A stretch of DNA of 64,000 nt from an uncultured Thermomicrobia bacterium (lineage in GTDB: Bacteria > Chloroflexota > Chloroflexia > Thermomicrobiales > JALYUS01): assembly GCA_937968015.1 (NCBI GenBank), contig CALBSO010000045.1, forward strand, positions 1-64,000, written 5' to 3'. The translations under genes were made by a program, and so were the position numbers. Every line of letters begins with the position of its first letter. The stretch's first letter is position 1. Positions 20,109 to 29,310 of this stretch are shown here, piece after piece. The notes under the pieces were generated by a model that was not told the origin of the DNA, made no database searches, and was given only the letters and a program-made list of their open reading frames with translations.

Positions 20109-20921
20109 ATGATTACGTCCTCTCCCGTCGCCTTTCCCGCCGCGCCGCGTGCGGTCATAAAAGAGCGGTTCGGCCCCGCCGTCATCTCCGGTTTCGTCGC
20201 GACCACGGCAATGGCGATTACCGCTTTGATCGCCTATAGCTTCGCGCTCGGTGTCGGCACCGCGAGTGGCAACCTCTTCCAGCAATGGCTCTATGCCTTG
20301 ACGCATAATCCGGTGACGGAAAATGTCCGCTCGTCGCTCCTCGCCGTCGTCGGGCTGGACCTGGCCGCCGGGATTGTCTGGGCGCTGATCTTTGCCTGCG
20401 ACGCGAACGACCGCCTGATCGCCTTCCCCGGCTGGCTGCGCGGCATCCTCTTTGCGCTGCCGCCTGCCGTGCTCTCGCTGATCGTCTTCCTACCGCTCGT
20501 CGGGGGCGGCATCTTCGGCGTCAAGATCGGCGCGGGGCCGCTGCCGGTGATCGGAAATATCATCCTGCACCTCGTCTACGGCGCAGTGCTCGGCGCAATG
20601 TTCGTCCTCGACGGGAGCATTGACCATACCGGCAAGAGCGACCCGGCGATGGAGGCGACGCTGCGCCAGGCGGAGGGCGGTGCGGGCTGGGGAGTCCTAT
20701 TCGGCGCGTTGCTCGGTGGTAGCGGGACATTGCTCGTCACGCTTCTCGTCACCGGATCATCGTCGGCGAACGTCGCGGGAGCGACGATCGGGGGCGCGGT
20801 GATCGGCGCGGCGCTCGGTGTCGTCTTCGGCTCGATGGCCGCGATGACGAACGCGCGTACTTCCCCGGCGATTGCGAGCCCAGCGCCGACAGATGGGGCG
20901 ATGCCTACCATCAATCCGTGA
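20109..20921 (+). CDS. Hypothetical polytopic membrane protein
   Basis: 270 aa with about six predicted TM segments (for example ISGFVATTAMAITALIAYSF and ILFALPPAVLSLIVFLPLV) and Gly/Ala-rich C-terminal helices. A loop has HLVYGAVLGAMFV, as in small uncharacterised membrane families of Chloroflexota. The C-terminal 25 residues are Pro/Ser/Ala-rich and probably disordered. ATG 20109 follows GGGGGTG. No function can be assigned. Confidence 0.75.
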   Translation: MITSSPVAFPAAPRAVIKERFGPAVISGFVATTAMAITALIAYSFALGVGTASGNLFQQWLYALTHNPVTENVRSSLLAVVGLDLAAGIVWALIFACDANDRLIAFPGWLRGILFALPPAVLSLIVFLPLVGGGIFGVKIGAGPLPVIGNIILHLVYGAVLGAMFVLDGSIDHTGKSDPAMEATLRQAEGGAGWGVLFGALLGGSGTLLVTLLVTGSSSANVAGATIGGAVIGAALGVVFGSMAAMTNARTSPAIASPAPTDGAMPTINP

Positions 20922-20945
20922 GCGTATTGTGCCGCGCGGCGATGC

Positions 20946-21644
20946 TTACGCGGTGGCGCGTGTATGCACCCCACGACGGAGTGCAATCATCGCCAGCGCC
21001 GCCGCGCCACCCATCAAGAGGATGACTGGTACATCCCCGAATGAGCGCAGTTGCGGCGCTTCCACGAGGGTGAGCGTGCAGAGTGCGAGCGTCCCGAGCA
21101 ACCCGAATACCATTGCGAGCGTTGCCACAATCGCGGGGATGGACGCGTAGCGCGCCATCCGCTCGTCCGGTTCACTCCGCGCGACGGCGACGGCAATGGC
21201 GGCGGTACTCCCCGCAACCGCGACCGCGATGATGGCAAGGAGACCGAACTGGAGCGCGACCGCGAGGAGCGTGAAGGGGGCGTCCGGGGTGGGTTGCTGG
21301 CGCGCGGTCCATGCCGATGATGCGAGCAGGCTATATCCCGCGACTATTGCCATCGCGAGCAGGGGAACAGTCAGGAGGAGGAGCACATCCCGGCGGCGGT
21401 CGCGTATCGCGCGCGCGGCAAGCTGCGCGAGGAATGGCGCTCCTCCCGCCACGATGGCGAGAAAGGCAATGATGCCCGCGATCTGAACGATGACGAACGC
21501 CACCCGGATTTCCGGATGCGGGCGCACGGCGTTTTCCCAGATGGGCAGCGGATCGCGGATACCTTGTAGCGGGAGCCACGCCACGCTGAAGAGCACAAAC
21601 GCACAGAAGATCGCGATTTCACTGTTCCGGAGCCGTCGTGTCAT
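20946..21644 (-). CDS. Hypothetical polytopic membrane protein
   Basis: 232 aa, about six hydrophobic helices, starting at MTRRLRNSEIAIF. There is a basic cytoplasmic loop (ARAIRDRRRD) after the second TM pair. No recognised domain. It is convergent with the previous membrane protein, with 24 nt between the stops. Confidence 0.7.
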   Translation of the reverse strand: MTRRLRNSEIAIFCAFVLFSVAWLPLQGIRDPLPIWENAVRPHPEIRVAFVIVQIAGIIAFLAIVAGGAPFLAQLAARAIRDRRRDVLLLLTVPLLAMAIVAGYSLLASSAWTARQQPTPDAPFTLLAVALQFGLLAIIAVAVAGSTAAIAVAVARSEPDERMARYASIPAIVATLAMVFGLLGTLALCTLTLVEAPQLRSFGDVPVILLMGGAAALAMIALRRGVHTRATA

Positions 21645-21783
21645 CGCAATCAATCTCTCGTCGCACACCCACTATCCATCGCGTTGCATACCCCGCATGC
21701 GCCACAATAATGCCGACTGGCATCGCCGACGTCAACCCACTTTGTATGCAGCCATGGACGGGTGGCGCGGGGCGCGGGGATGA

Positions 21784-22473
21784 TTACGCACGGCGGACGA
21801 TCAGTGCGTGGCTGTGCAACATGCCATCAGCATCCAACCGGCAGCGACCGAGCGCGGCGAGTTGCGGCAACGCGCGATGCCGCCAGCCCGCCGCACCGGA
21901 CCATGACGCGGCGTCGCCCGTCATGCCGCGCGGGCAGTCGCCGATGAGCAGATAGCCCCGGACCGACGGTGCGGCACGGAACAGAGCCGGCTAGTTCGTT
22001 CGGCGTGGTGGCCAGACGCACAAAATCGTGCCGGGCCGATACCGTTCCAACGCGACGCCGACGGCGCACCGCTCCACATCGCCCGGCAGTGGGTCGGGCC
22101 ACCACGCGCCATTGTCCGTCGCCGTGATCGGCGCACCAGCGGCGTGGAGGGCGCGGGCCAGATCGCCCCGGCCCGTGCCGACTTCCAGCCATGGCCCCGG
22201 CAATCGCGCGAGGATACCCGCGAGTCGGGTGACAAACTCGACGGTGGGCAAGAGGTAGATGCCGCGTGCCCGACAGACGGCGACGAATCCCCCGCGGGTG
22301 GCGGGATCGGCGAGACGGGCATCGAGGGCAGCGTTGGTCGGCAGCGGATGGGCGGCGAGCCACCGCTCCCAGTCGCGTCCGGCGGCATCATAGGAGACGC
22401 GCACGGGGGCGAGCGATTCGCCGAGCAATCTGTCCAGATCGCTCACGTCGTCATTGCCCGATGTGTGCGGCAT
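21784..22473 (-). pseudogene. Class I SAM-dependent methyltransferase with in-frame TAG
   Basis: The frame from 22473 encodes a helical N-terminus, then the SAM-binding motif WLEVGTGRGDLARALH and TATDNGAWWP, and reaches a TAG at 21993-21991 after CVWPPRRTN. Translation in the same frame after the stop continues as PALFRAAPSVRGYLLIGDCP and on to LIVRRA, ending at 21784. That continuation looks like the normal last strands of this fold, so the original gene was about 229 codons. One base change (for example GAG to TAG) or a sequencing error explains it. Confidence 0.7.
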
Positions 22474-22513
22474 ACATACGTCCTCTTGTCGTACGCAACA
22501 TGTCCGAATTTTT

Positions 22514-22522
22514 TGCTATACT
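22514..22522 (+). promoter_or_regulatory. Extended -10 promoter of the zinc-ribbon gene
   Basis: TGCTATACT at 22514-22522 (TG, one base, TATACT) with no good -35, about 78 bases before the gene start. Confidence 0.45.
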
Positions 22523-22599
22523 ATCGTCATTCGGAGGCAAACGCGCGACGTTGCAGCCAGTCCGCCAGGCAGTAGAGAGACCGACATAGGAGGAAGCGC

Positions 22600-23439
22600 A
22601 TGGCAGGGACGCCCGGCTCCGGTTCCAACTATCCGTGGCCGTCCTATCCTTCGCCATCAGTACAAGGGAGCGAGAGCCAGCGCGCGCAACTGGAGGCAGC
22701 GCTCCGTGCCTTGCGCGAGCAGCGGCCACAGGTCGCGGCGGAGGTCGGCGAATACTTATACAGCCTTGTCCTCCAGGGCCAGTTGCGCGATCCGATCGTC
22801 CTTGCCACCTGCCGCCGCTTGTACGACCACGAGCAGCAAGTGATGCAGTTGGAGGCGAATCTCCGTGCGATCCCGGTCGCGCCCCTGCCGGTTGGCCCCC
22901 CGCCCGCCTATCTGCCGCCCTATGCTGCGAATCAGCCTCCCGGCTTGCCGCCCATCCCCACCTCGTCCGGGAGCGAGGAATCCGCGACGAGGGTCGCCCC
23001 CATCAACCGCGTATCGCACGACGCCACGCCCTTCGCGACGCCGGACGCGGAGGTAGCCCGCATCATTCCCGGCACATCGTCCGATGACGCGAACGCACAG
23101 CGCGTGCAGAGTGGCGACGCGGCGACGGTCGTCCACCGCGCGACACCCGGCTCCCACGACGCCCAGCCACCGGCCCGCCGCCCCGCCAACCTCGAATCGG
23201 GCGAGACGCTCATTGCGCCCGTGCGCCGACTGGAACCCGCCCCACCGGGCACGGGGAAGCCAACGGAGCGCCGCTGTACCCACTGCCGGATGCCACTGCG
23301 CGCAAATGACACGACCTGCCCCGTCTGCGGCCGCGCCGTCTCTGAGCAAGTCGTCGAGTCGCCGCAGTGCCGCCGCTGCGGTACCGAACTGCGCCCCCAG
23401 GACCGCTCCTGCCCGGTCTGCGGCACCCCGCGCACGTAA
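22600..23439 (+). CDS. Double zinc-ribbon protein
   Basis: 279 aa. Residues about 25-90 are helical, the middle (about 90-220) is Pro/Ala/Ser/Thr-rich and probably disordered, and the C-terminus has two zinc ribbons: CTHCRMPLRANDTTCPVCG and CRRCGTELRPQDRSCPVCG. ATG 22600 follows AGGAGG. Double zinc ribbons usually mediate protein or nucleic-acid contact; no specific role can be given. Confidence 0.8.
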   Translation: MAGTPGSGSNYPWPSYPSPSVQGSESQRAQLEAALRALREQRPQVAAEVGEYLYSLVLQGQLRDPIVLATCRRLYDHEQQVMQLEANLRAIPVAPLPVGPPPAYLPPYAANQPPGLPPIPTSSGSEESATRVAPINRVSHDATPFATPDAEVARIIPGTSSDDANAQRVQSGDAATVVHRATPGSHDAQPPARRPANLESGETLIAPVRRLEPAPPGTGKPTERRCTHCRMPLRANDTTCPVCGRAVSEQVVESPQCRRCGTELRPQDRSCPVCGTPRT

Positions 23440-23475
23440 GCTCGTCGGTCGCATAGTGCCCAGCCCCAAGGGAGG

Positions 23476-23700
23476 ATGCCCGCCCAAGGTCACGCCGGAC
23501 TAATCGAGCTGGTGACGTTGCCGACATACTCGCCCCAGCTCAATCCCATTGAGCGGTTCTGGAAGCATTTGCGACGCAAAGTCACTCACAATACCTTTTT
23601 CCAGACCATTGATCGACTGCTTGATGCGGCCACTGGATTTCTTCGTAACATGATGGCTTGTCCACAGACCGTTCGCTCGGTCGCCGGATTAGCTGCGTAA
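23476..23700 (+). pseudogene. IS630-family transposase, C-terminal remnant
   Basis: The last 70 or so codons of a DDE_3/IS630 transposase. TLPTYSPQLNPIERFWKHLR holds the third acidic residue (Glu) of the DDE triad, and the end is SVAGLAA. The N-terminal catalytic domain is missing and the preceding DNA belongs to the zinc-ribbon gene, so this is a truncated copy. It directly precedes the nucleotidyltransferase gene, which suggests that both arrived together. Confidence 0.8.
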
Positions 23701-23734
23701 GTCTCACCAGTTTCGCGCAGATCGAGAGAACGAG

Positions 23735-24634
23735 ATGATGCAAATCCCGCAGGAGAAGGATGTTGTTGACAAGCTGACGGCGTGGGGGATGACCCATCCG
23801 TTGATCCGCGCCATGATCCTGACCAGCTCGCGTACCAGGCCGAATGGGCCAGTGGATCCGCTCTCCGATTATGATCTTATTTTGGCTGTGAGCGATGTGG
23901 GGCCGTTCGCCTTTGATGATGCCTGGATCTCCGATTATGGCAGGCCGATGGTGCGTTGGGGCGATCAGGGTGAGGTGCATGGTCTGGCCACGTATTTTCG
24001 GGGCGTGGTCTATCAGAATTACGTCAAGATCGATTACAGCATATGGCCTGCGGAACTGCTGGAACGCATCGCCGCTGAGGCCCTCCTGCCGGACCAACTG
24101 GATGTGGGCTACCGGGTGCTGCTCGACAAGGATCAGCGAACGATTGGATGGAAGCAGCCATCCTATCAGGCGCATATTCCTGCCAGACCGACAGAAGCGG
24201 AGTATCAGGCGCTCGTCGAGGAATTCTGGTGGGGCACGACCTATGTCGCCAAGAGCCTCTGGCGCGATGATCTGGTCTTTGCCAAATGGGCCCTGGACCA
24301 GGATCTCAAGCTCGAAACGATGCGTCGCATGCTCGAATGGCACATAGAAATCGATTATAATTGGTCTGTGAAGCCGGGGATATATGGGCGCGGCCTCAAA
24401 CAACTGCTCCCACCAGACATCTGGTCGGAGTTTACCAGTACGTATGTCTCGCTGGATGTCGAGGAGACCTGGACGGCGCTCGATCGCGCGATCGCGCTCT
24501 TCCGCAAGGTCGCCCCCGATGTGGGCAACGCGCTCGGTTATACCTATCCGCAACAGGTGGACGATCAGGTGAGCGCCTATCTGGAGGCGATTCGTGAGAT
24601 GCCGTCGTCTCAACGTCGCGGCGACGGCATCTGA
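23735..24634 (+). CDS. Aminoglycoside 6-adenylyltransferase-like nucleotidyltransferase (AadK/ANT(6) family)
   Basis: 299 aa. The nucleotidyltransferase motif is split as usual for this family: ILTSSRTRPNGPVDPLSDYD, with the Asp pair in DYDLIL as metal ligands, then YVKIDYSIWP as the third acidic strand. The C-terminal helical domain has KLETMRRMLEWHIEID and the YNWSVKPGIYGRGLK loop typical of ANT(6). Family members adenylate streptomycin, but distant members may not confer resistance. The gene looks lower in GC than its neighbours and sits behind an IS630 remnant, which supports transfer. Confidence 0.85.
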   Translation: MMQIPQEKDVVDKLTAWGMTHPLIRAMILTSSRTRPNGPVDPLSDYDLILAVSDVGPFAFDDAWISDYGRPMVRWGDQGEVHGLATYFRGVVYQNYVKIDYSIWPAELLERIAAEALLPDQLDVGYRVLLDKDQRTIGWKQPSYQAHIPARPTEAEYQALVEEFWWGTTYVAKSLWRDDLVFAKWALDQDLKLETMRRMLEWHIEIDYNWSVKPGIYGRGLKQLLPPDIWSEFTSTYVSLDVEETWTALDRAIALFRKVAPDVGNALGYTYPQQVDDQVSAYLEAIREMPSSQRRGDGI

Positions 24635-24641
24635 ATCACCT

Positions 24642-24764
24642 GAAATGTCTCCCCCAATAGGGAGATGACGCTTTAGCATATCATCAGTGGGCAGCAGCGC
24701 GAACGTTGCCAGCACGCCGGAAATGTTCCCTCAGCAGAGAGATGGCGCTTTCGCATGTCATCAG
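24642..24764. repeat. Two imperfect 45-nt direct repeats
   Basis: Copies at 24642-24687 and 24720-24764 share GAAATGT, then GAGATG, CGCTTT, GCAT and TCATCAG in the same order, 78 bases apart. They directly follow the nucleotidyltransferase gene and may be remnants of the element that carried it. Confidence 0.75.
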
Positions 24765-25077
24765 GAGGTCGCTACAGGGTTCCTTTTTCCGTAAGAATTA
24801 CACCGTATTATTTAGAACTTTTCTCGTGTCGGCCCTGAGCGAGAACTGCCGCTACATGAGGCGCATAAGGGGCAGACGCTGGGAGATTTCGCGCGCGTCG
24901 TTCGGGACATCGCGACAGGCGCCAGTGGATTCTTCTTCCTCATAAGCGTGGAAGCGGGGGAACGGTCTTGAACTCGTATAGCCAGTCGCCGGATACACAA
25001 TGCCTCCGGCGCAATCGCGCAAGGTTAACTCAGTGTTACACTGCGGGAAATAGGCGCGCCATAAGTGAGGTGAATGC
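24765..25077. other. Gap after the transferred island; possible short gene relic
   Basis: No intact gene. A plus-strand frame of about 50 codons (about 24823-24971) reads as ordinary protein, for example LPLHEAHKGQTLGDFARVV and TGASGFFFLISVEAGERS, then a stop, and is preceded closely by another stop. It may be the 3' end of a lost gene; I do not recognise it. Confidence 0.25.
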
Positions 25078-25701
25078 ATGCCGGAAAACAAACAAGAGCG
25101 CCGGGCCGGACAGGAGCGTCGGCGGCAGGGGGCATTGGCGCGGGAACGCGCGCGCCGGGAGCGGCGACGCTGGCTGATCATCGGCGCCGGGACGGTGATT
25201 ATCGCGATCGTGGTCGTCATCGCCGCCGTCGTACTGATCAACCGGCGGGACACGACGCCCACAATCGCGGGGGTGGAGAGTTTCAGTGGCCTGGATCGCA
25301 CGCATACGTCGGCCCCGGTCACTTATCCGCAGATGCCGCCGGTCGGTGGCTCCCATAACCCTGTCTGGCAGAACTGTGGCTACTACAGCGCCCCGATCGC
25401 GAACGAGAACGGGGTCCATTCACTCGAACATGGCGCCGTCTGGATTACCTACCGGCCGGACTTGTCCGCCGATCAGATCGCCGCGCTGCGGAAACTGGCA
25501 GTGGGGCAGACGTATGTCCTTGTCACTCCCTATCCCGGCCTCCCCGCACCCGTCGTGGCGTCGGCGTGGGGGAAGCAGTTGAAGGTGGACTCGCCGGACG
25601 ATCCCCGGCTGAATCAGTTCCTCCAGGCGTATCGCCAGGGGCCGCAAACACCCGAGAAGGGGGCGGTCTGCACGGGCGGAACCGGAGCCCCGCAAGGATA
25701 G
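25078..25701 (+). CDS. DUF3105 membrane-anchored protein
   Basis: 207 aa. The N-terminus is highly basic (residues 1-31), then one TM helix (about 32-55) places the rest outside. The DUF3105 core is clear: PPVGGSHNPVWQNCGYY, then SLEHGAVWITYRP, with conserved His and Cys residues that could bind a metal. The function of the family is unknown. Start ATG 25078 follows GTGAGGTG. Confidence 0.9.
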   Translation: MPENKQERRAGQERRRQGALARERARRERRRWLIIGAGTVIIAIVVVIAAVVLINRRDTTPTIAGVESFSGLDRTHTSAPVTYPQMPPVGGSHNPVWQNCGYYSAPIANENGVHSLEHGAVWITYRPDLSADQIAALRKLAVGQTYVLVTPYPGLPAPVVASAWGKQLKVDSPDDPRLNQFLQAYRQGPQTPEKGAVCTGGTGAPQG

Positions 25702-25763
25702 CGGCCGGGTCAGTTGTACCCCGACACGGCAGCGCATATGCTTTGCTGCCCGCTGCCGACGTC

Positions 25764-26135
25764 TCACTCCTCCTCGTCTTTCGGTCGGAAGGCGTTGGGA
25801 TCGAAGGTGAAGACGCGGCGGCCATGAGTCGGGATCGGCGGGGGCGGCGGGCGGAAAACGTACTCCTCCACAATCACGCCGCCCGCGAGATGTTCGTGGG
25901 CGATGCGGCGCATCCCGTCGGCATCCAGATCGTTGTACTGGATATTGCCGGGCATCACATTCATGGACGGCGCCCAGTCGCACCGGTTGCGGCACGTCGT
26001 CGGTACGACCGTCACACGATCGCCGATGCCGAGCGCGGCGATTTCCTGCTCCAATACATGCAGCAGTTTGCGCGACCCGGCGAGCGTGCAGTTCGATCCG
26101 AAACAGAGATGAACGAGATACTCAGTGTTTGTCAT
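25764..26135 (-). CDS. Thioredoxin-like [2Fe-2S] ferredoxin
   Basis: 123 aa. CFGSNC near the N-terminus and CRNRC further on match the four-Cys pattern of the thin, thioredoxin-fold ferredoxins (as in NuoE or (2Fe-2S) ferredoxin-like proteins). The C-terminal 35 residues are Pro-rich and acidic. The frame is open to 26198, but that N-terminal extension is coded by the palindromic repeat, so ATG 26135 is preferred. The redox partner is not adjacent. Confidence 0.85.
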   Translation of the reverse strand: MTNTEYLVHLCFGSNCTLAGSRKLLHVLEQEIAALGIGDRVTVVPTTCRNRCDWAPSMNVMPGNIQYNDLDADGMRRIAHEHLAGGVIVEEYVFRPPPPPIPTHGRRVFTFDPNAFRPKDEEE

Positions 26136-26145
26136 GTACTCATCA

Positions 26146-26245
26146 ACCTCATCCCCGATCCCTCTCCACTGTGGCGGAGAGAGGAGATGGGATGACATTA
26201 CCTACGCTCGGCTCCCCTCGTCCCTTGAGGGGTCGGGGTGAGGGG
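26146..26245. repeat. Palindromic CCTCACCCCC-type repeat, second copy
   Basis: Outer arms 26146-26164 and 26227-26245 are near-complementary. An inner hairpin has CCCCTC (26214-26219) with GAGGGG (26227-26232), and another has CTCTCC with GGAGAG near 26162-26184. It lies between the EVE gene and the ferredoxin gene on the minus strand, and resembles the repeat at 6705-6805. Confidence 0.75.
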
Positions 26246-26248
26246 CTT

Positions 26249-26719
26249 TCAGCGCCCGACGCCGACGGGCATGCGGGCCGCGAGCGCGTCCGCGATGATC
26301 GCGTGGTCAGCGTCGGAAATCTTGTGGACATTTCCCTGGAAGGCGAGTTGCCAGTGTTCGGCGGGCCAGCGCTTCGGGTACTCCATCGCGGGGACGACCG
26401 TGATGGCAGGAAGCCAGTCCGCCTCATCGAGGATGAGCACGGGCCTTATTGAGATGCGGAAAGGATAGTCCTCGGTCGCCTTCTTCGGGTCCTTGCTCTG
26501 CCAGATCGGTGTAGTGTGGTCTTCCCAGTAGTCCGACGTCACCTTGACAATGCCGCCGAACGCCTGCACACCCGTCAGATAATAGATGAACGTGTCGCCC
26601 GCATGCATCTGCTCGGCCTTCTTGCGATGGCGGGATTTGATGCCCTGCACCGTCCAGCCGAGTGCGCGGCTCTTCTCGAAATTATCCGGTGATCCGACGA
26701 TGATCCAATGATGTACCAT
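26249..26719 (-). CDS. EVE domain protein
   Basis: 156 aa, PUA-like fold related to YTH domains, expected to bind modified bases in RNA or DNA. MVHHWIIVGSPDNFEKS, the GDTFIYYLTG strand and the ALWPLTA-like PVLILDEADWLP region fit EVE. ATG 26719 follows AAAGGGAA; the longer frame runs upstream without support. Some EVE proteins sit in restriction or defence loci; no such neighbours are seen here. Confidence 0.88.
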   Translation of the reverse strand: MVHHWIIVGSPDNFEKSRALGWTVQGIKSRHRKKAEQMHAGDTFIYYLTGVQAFGGIVKVTSDYWEDHTTPIWQSKDPKKATEDYPFRISIRPVLILDEADWLPAITVVPAMEYPKRWPAEHWQLAFQGNVHKISDADHAIIADALAARMPVGVGR

Positions 26720-26932
26720 CCGGTTCGTTCCCTTTCGCTCACGCGCGTTTTCTCGCGGCGCAAGCCGGGTGCCCTCTGGGCAGGACGGCACGGTGGAGTG
26801 CATCATGACCGCCGCCATGATGGCCGTCCCTGCTCGCTGACAGTACGGTACCTGAACGTACGCTGCCCGGTCAAGCGTCGCGCCTCGCTCGGCATGCCGG
26901 GGAAACGGCAGGAACAAGCCATATCCATAGTG

Positions 26933-26941
26933 TGTTATACT
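26933..26941 (+). promoter_or_regulatory. Extended -10 promoter of the rel gene
   Basis: TGTTATACT at 26933-26941 (TG, T, TATACT) lies 75 bases before the rel start; no clear -35. Confidence 0.45.
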
Positions 26942-27016
26942 TTCCAGGAAGGCTGCGCGGAATCAGCCTGACCTCGGCATTGCACCGCACGCGACAGAAG
27001 AAGGTGACTCACACTG

Positions 27017-29236
27017 ATGGCTACCGCCGTTTCTTCGGTACATCCGCCCACCGATATGACGCACTTCCTGCCACTCGAAACGCAGTTGCGGGGCGCGGGC
27101 ATGGGTGTCTCCGATGTTTCGCTCGTGACGCGCGCGTATACCGTCGCGGCGGACGCGCACGCCGGTGCGGACCGGAAGTCGGGTGAGGCATACATCACGC
27201 ACCCTGTCGCGGTGGCGACGATCCTTGCCGACATGCAGATGGACGCGGAGACACTCTCCGCCGCCTTGCTCCACGACGTGCCCGAGGATACGACGGTCAC
27301 GCTCGACGATATCCGCAACCAGTTCGGAGAGAAGGTCGCTCGGCTGGTGGACGGCGTGACGAAGTTGAAGCGGATCGAGTGGGTCTCCGACCGCGAAGAT
27401 GTCGCGCGGGCAGAGAGCCTGCGTAAGATGTTCCTCGCGATGGCAGACGATGTGCGTGTCGTGCTGATCAAACTCGCCGATCGCCTCCATAACATGCGCA
27501 CGATTGGCGCGATGCCGAAGGGCAAGCAATTGGCGACCGCGCAGGAGACAATGGAAATCTACGCGCCGCTCGCCAACCGCCTCGGCATCTGGCAGATCAA
27601 GAGCGAACTGGAGGATCTTGCCTTCCGAACCCTCGAACCGGATCGCTACCGCGTGATTGACGCCTCACTCGACGCGCAGGGCGGGAACCGTGCGGCGTAT
27701 ATTGGCCGGGTGATCGAGACGCTGAAAGAGGCCCTCGGCGCGGCGGGTATCCAGGCGGAGGTCTACGGCCGTGCCAAACATCTCTGGTCCATCGCGCGGA
27801 AGATGGATCAGAAGCGCCGGACGCTCGAAGAGATTTACGACGCGATCGCCATCCGCGTCATTGTGCCGGAATTAAAAGATTGCTACGCGGCCCTCGGCAT
27901 TATCCACACGATGTGGCGGCCGATCCCTGGCGAGTTCGATGACTACATCGCCTCCCCGAAGGAGAGCATGTACCAGTCCCTCCACACCGCCGTTCGCGCG
28001 CTCGACGCCCGCCCGGTCGAGGTGCAAATCCGTACGAAGGAGATGCATGTCGCCGCCGAGTACGGTATCGCCTCGCATTGGCGGTACAAGGAGGGCGGCA
28101 AGCGGGACGCCGGTCTCGAGGCGCGCGTCGCCTGGCTCCGGCAACTGATGGACTGGCGCGACGAGGTCGTGGACGCGCAAGTCTTCGTGGAAACACTGAA
28201 GAGCGACGTCTTCCAGGAGATGCTCTACGTCTTCACGCCCGCCGGGGACATTATCGAACTGCCCGCCGGTTCGACGCCGGTGGACTTCGCTTATCGCATC
28301 CACTCGGATGTCGGCCATACCTGCGTCGGGGCGATGGTCAATGACCGGCTCGTGCCGCTCGATTACAAACTGCAAAACGGCGAGATGGTCAAAATCATGA
28401 CCTCCCGCGCGAAGGTCGGGCCGAGCCGGGATTGGCTGCTCGCTTCCTCCGGCTACGTCCACACCGCGCAGGCGCGCGAGAAGATCCGCCAGTGGTTCCG
28501 CCGCCAGCAACGCGACCAGAACATCGCGCAGGGCCGGGACATGCTGGAAAAGGAACTGAAGCGGCTCGGCGTCGAGATTAAGTTGGAAGAGATCGCCAAG
28601 CAGTTCCCCCGCTACAACCGCCTCGACGATTTCCTCGCCGCCATCGGCTACGGCGCGGTGACGACGCAGCAGATCGCCCAGCAAGTCTCCGCGCTCTATC
28701 CGGTCGAGCAGGTGATTGCCCTGCCGCCAACGGAGGCCGCGCCACGCCCCGCGAGCGCCACGTCCGGTATCGAGGTGATGGGCGTCGGTGACTTGCTGAC
28801 CCGGCTCGCGACCTGCTGTAAGCCGGTGCCGGGCGATCAGATCATTGGCTACGTGACGCGCGGCAAGGGCATCACCGTCCACCGTACCGACTGCCCCAAT
28901 GTCATCAAGGAGCCGGAGCAGGAGCGGCTCGTGCCCGTCTCGTGGGGGGGCAACACGCAGACACAGGCGTACCCGGTCGGTGTGCGCCTGGAGGCGTGGG
29001 ATCGTGTCGGGCTGATGCGTGATGTCTCGAGCATGGCGGCGGACGAGAAGATCAACCTCCTCTCGATTAACAGCCAGACGCATCCTGACCGCACCGTCAC
29101 GATGCGCCTGACCGTCGAGGTGGCAGGCGTCGAAGCCCTCAGCCGCATCCTCCAGCGATTCGAGCAAATCCGCGATATCTACGAAGTCCGCCGCGACACG
29201 CCGATCATCTCCAAAGGCGCGCGCGCGGCGGATTAG
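27017..29236 (+). CDS. rel: Bifunctional (p)ppGpp synthetase/hydrolase (Rel/SpoT)
   Basis: 739 aa stringent-response enzyme. The HD hydrolase domain (residues about 40-190) has HPVAVATILADM and LLHDVPEDT. The synthetase domain (about 230-350) has GRAKHLWSIARKM and YDAIAIRVIV. TGS (about 400-465) contains EMLYVFTPAGDIIELPAGST, and a C-terminal ACT domain ends the protein. Both catalytic centres look intact, so it should make and degrade (p)ppGpp. It is the only such gene in the window. Confidence 0.95.
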   Translation: MATAVSSVHPPTDMTHFLPLETQLRGAGMGVSDVSLVTRAYTVAADAHAGADRKSGEAYITHPVAVATILADMQMDAETLSAALLHDVPEDTTVTLDDIRNQFGEKVARLVDGVTKLKRIEWVSDREDVARAESLRKMFLAMADDVRVVLIKLADRLHNMRTIGAMPKGKQLATAQETMEIYAPLANRLGIWQIKSELEDLAFRTLEPDRYRVIDASLDAQGGNRAAYIGRVIETLKEALGAAGIQAEVYGRAKHLWSIARKMDQKRRTLEEIYDAIAIRVIVPELKDCYAALGIIHTMWRPIPGEFDDYIASPKESMYQSLHTAVRALDARPVEVQIRTKEMHVAAEYGIASHWRYKEGGKRDAGLEARVAWLRQLMDWRDEVVDAQVFVETLKSDVFQEMLYVFTPAGDIIELPAGSTPVDFAYRIHSDVGHTCVGAMVNDRLVPLDYKLQNGEMVKIMTSRAKVGPSRDWLLASSGYVHTAQAREKIRQWFRRQQRDQNIAQGRDMLEKELKRLGVEIKLEEIAKQFPRYNRLDDFLAAIGYGAVTTQQIAQQVSALYPVEQVIALPPTEAAPRPASATSGIEVMGVGDLLTRLATCCKPVPGDQIIGYVTRGKGITVHRTDCPNVIKEPEQERLVPVSWGGNTQTQAYPVGVRLEAWDRVGLMRDVSSMAADEKINLLSINSQTHPDRTVTMRLTVEVAGVEALSRILQRFEQIRDIYEVRRDTPIISKGARAAD

Positions 29237-29310
29237 ACATTCGCTTCGTTATCCGCCCCCGGAGGCGAATATCCGCGCAATGAGAGCGTATCGCCTGACC
29301 GGCTACCTGC

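Noticed and set aside
26146..26198. N-terminal extension of the ferredoxin
   Set aside because: The extra 21 codons are palindromic-repeat DNA, and ATG 26135 begins the conserved protein.
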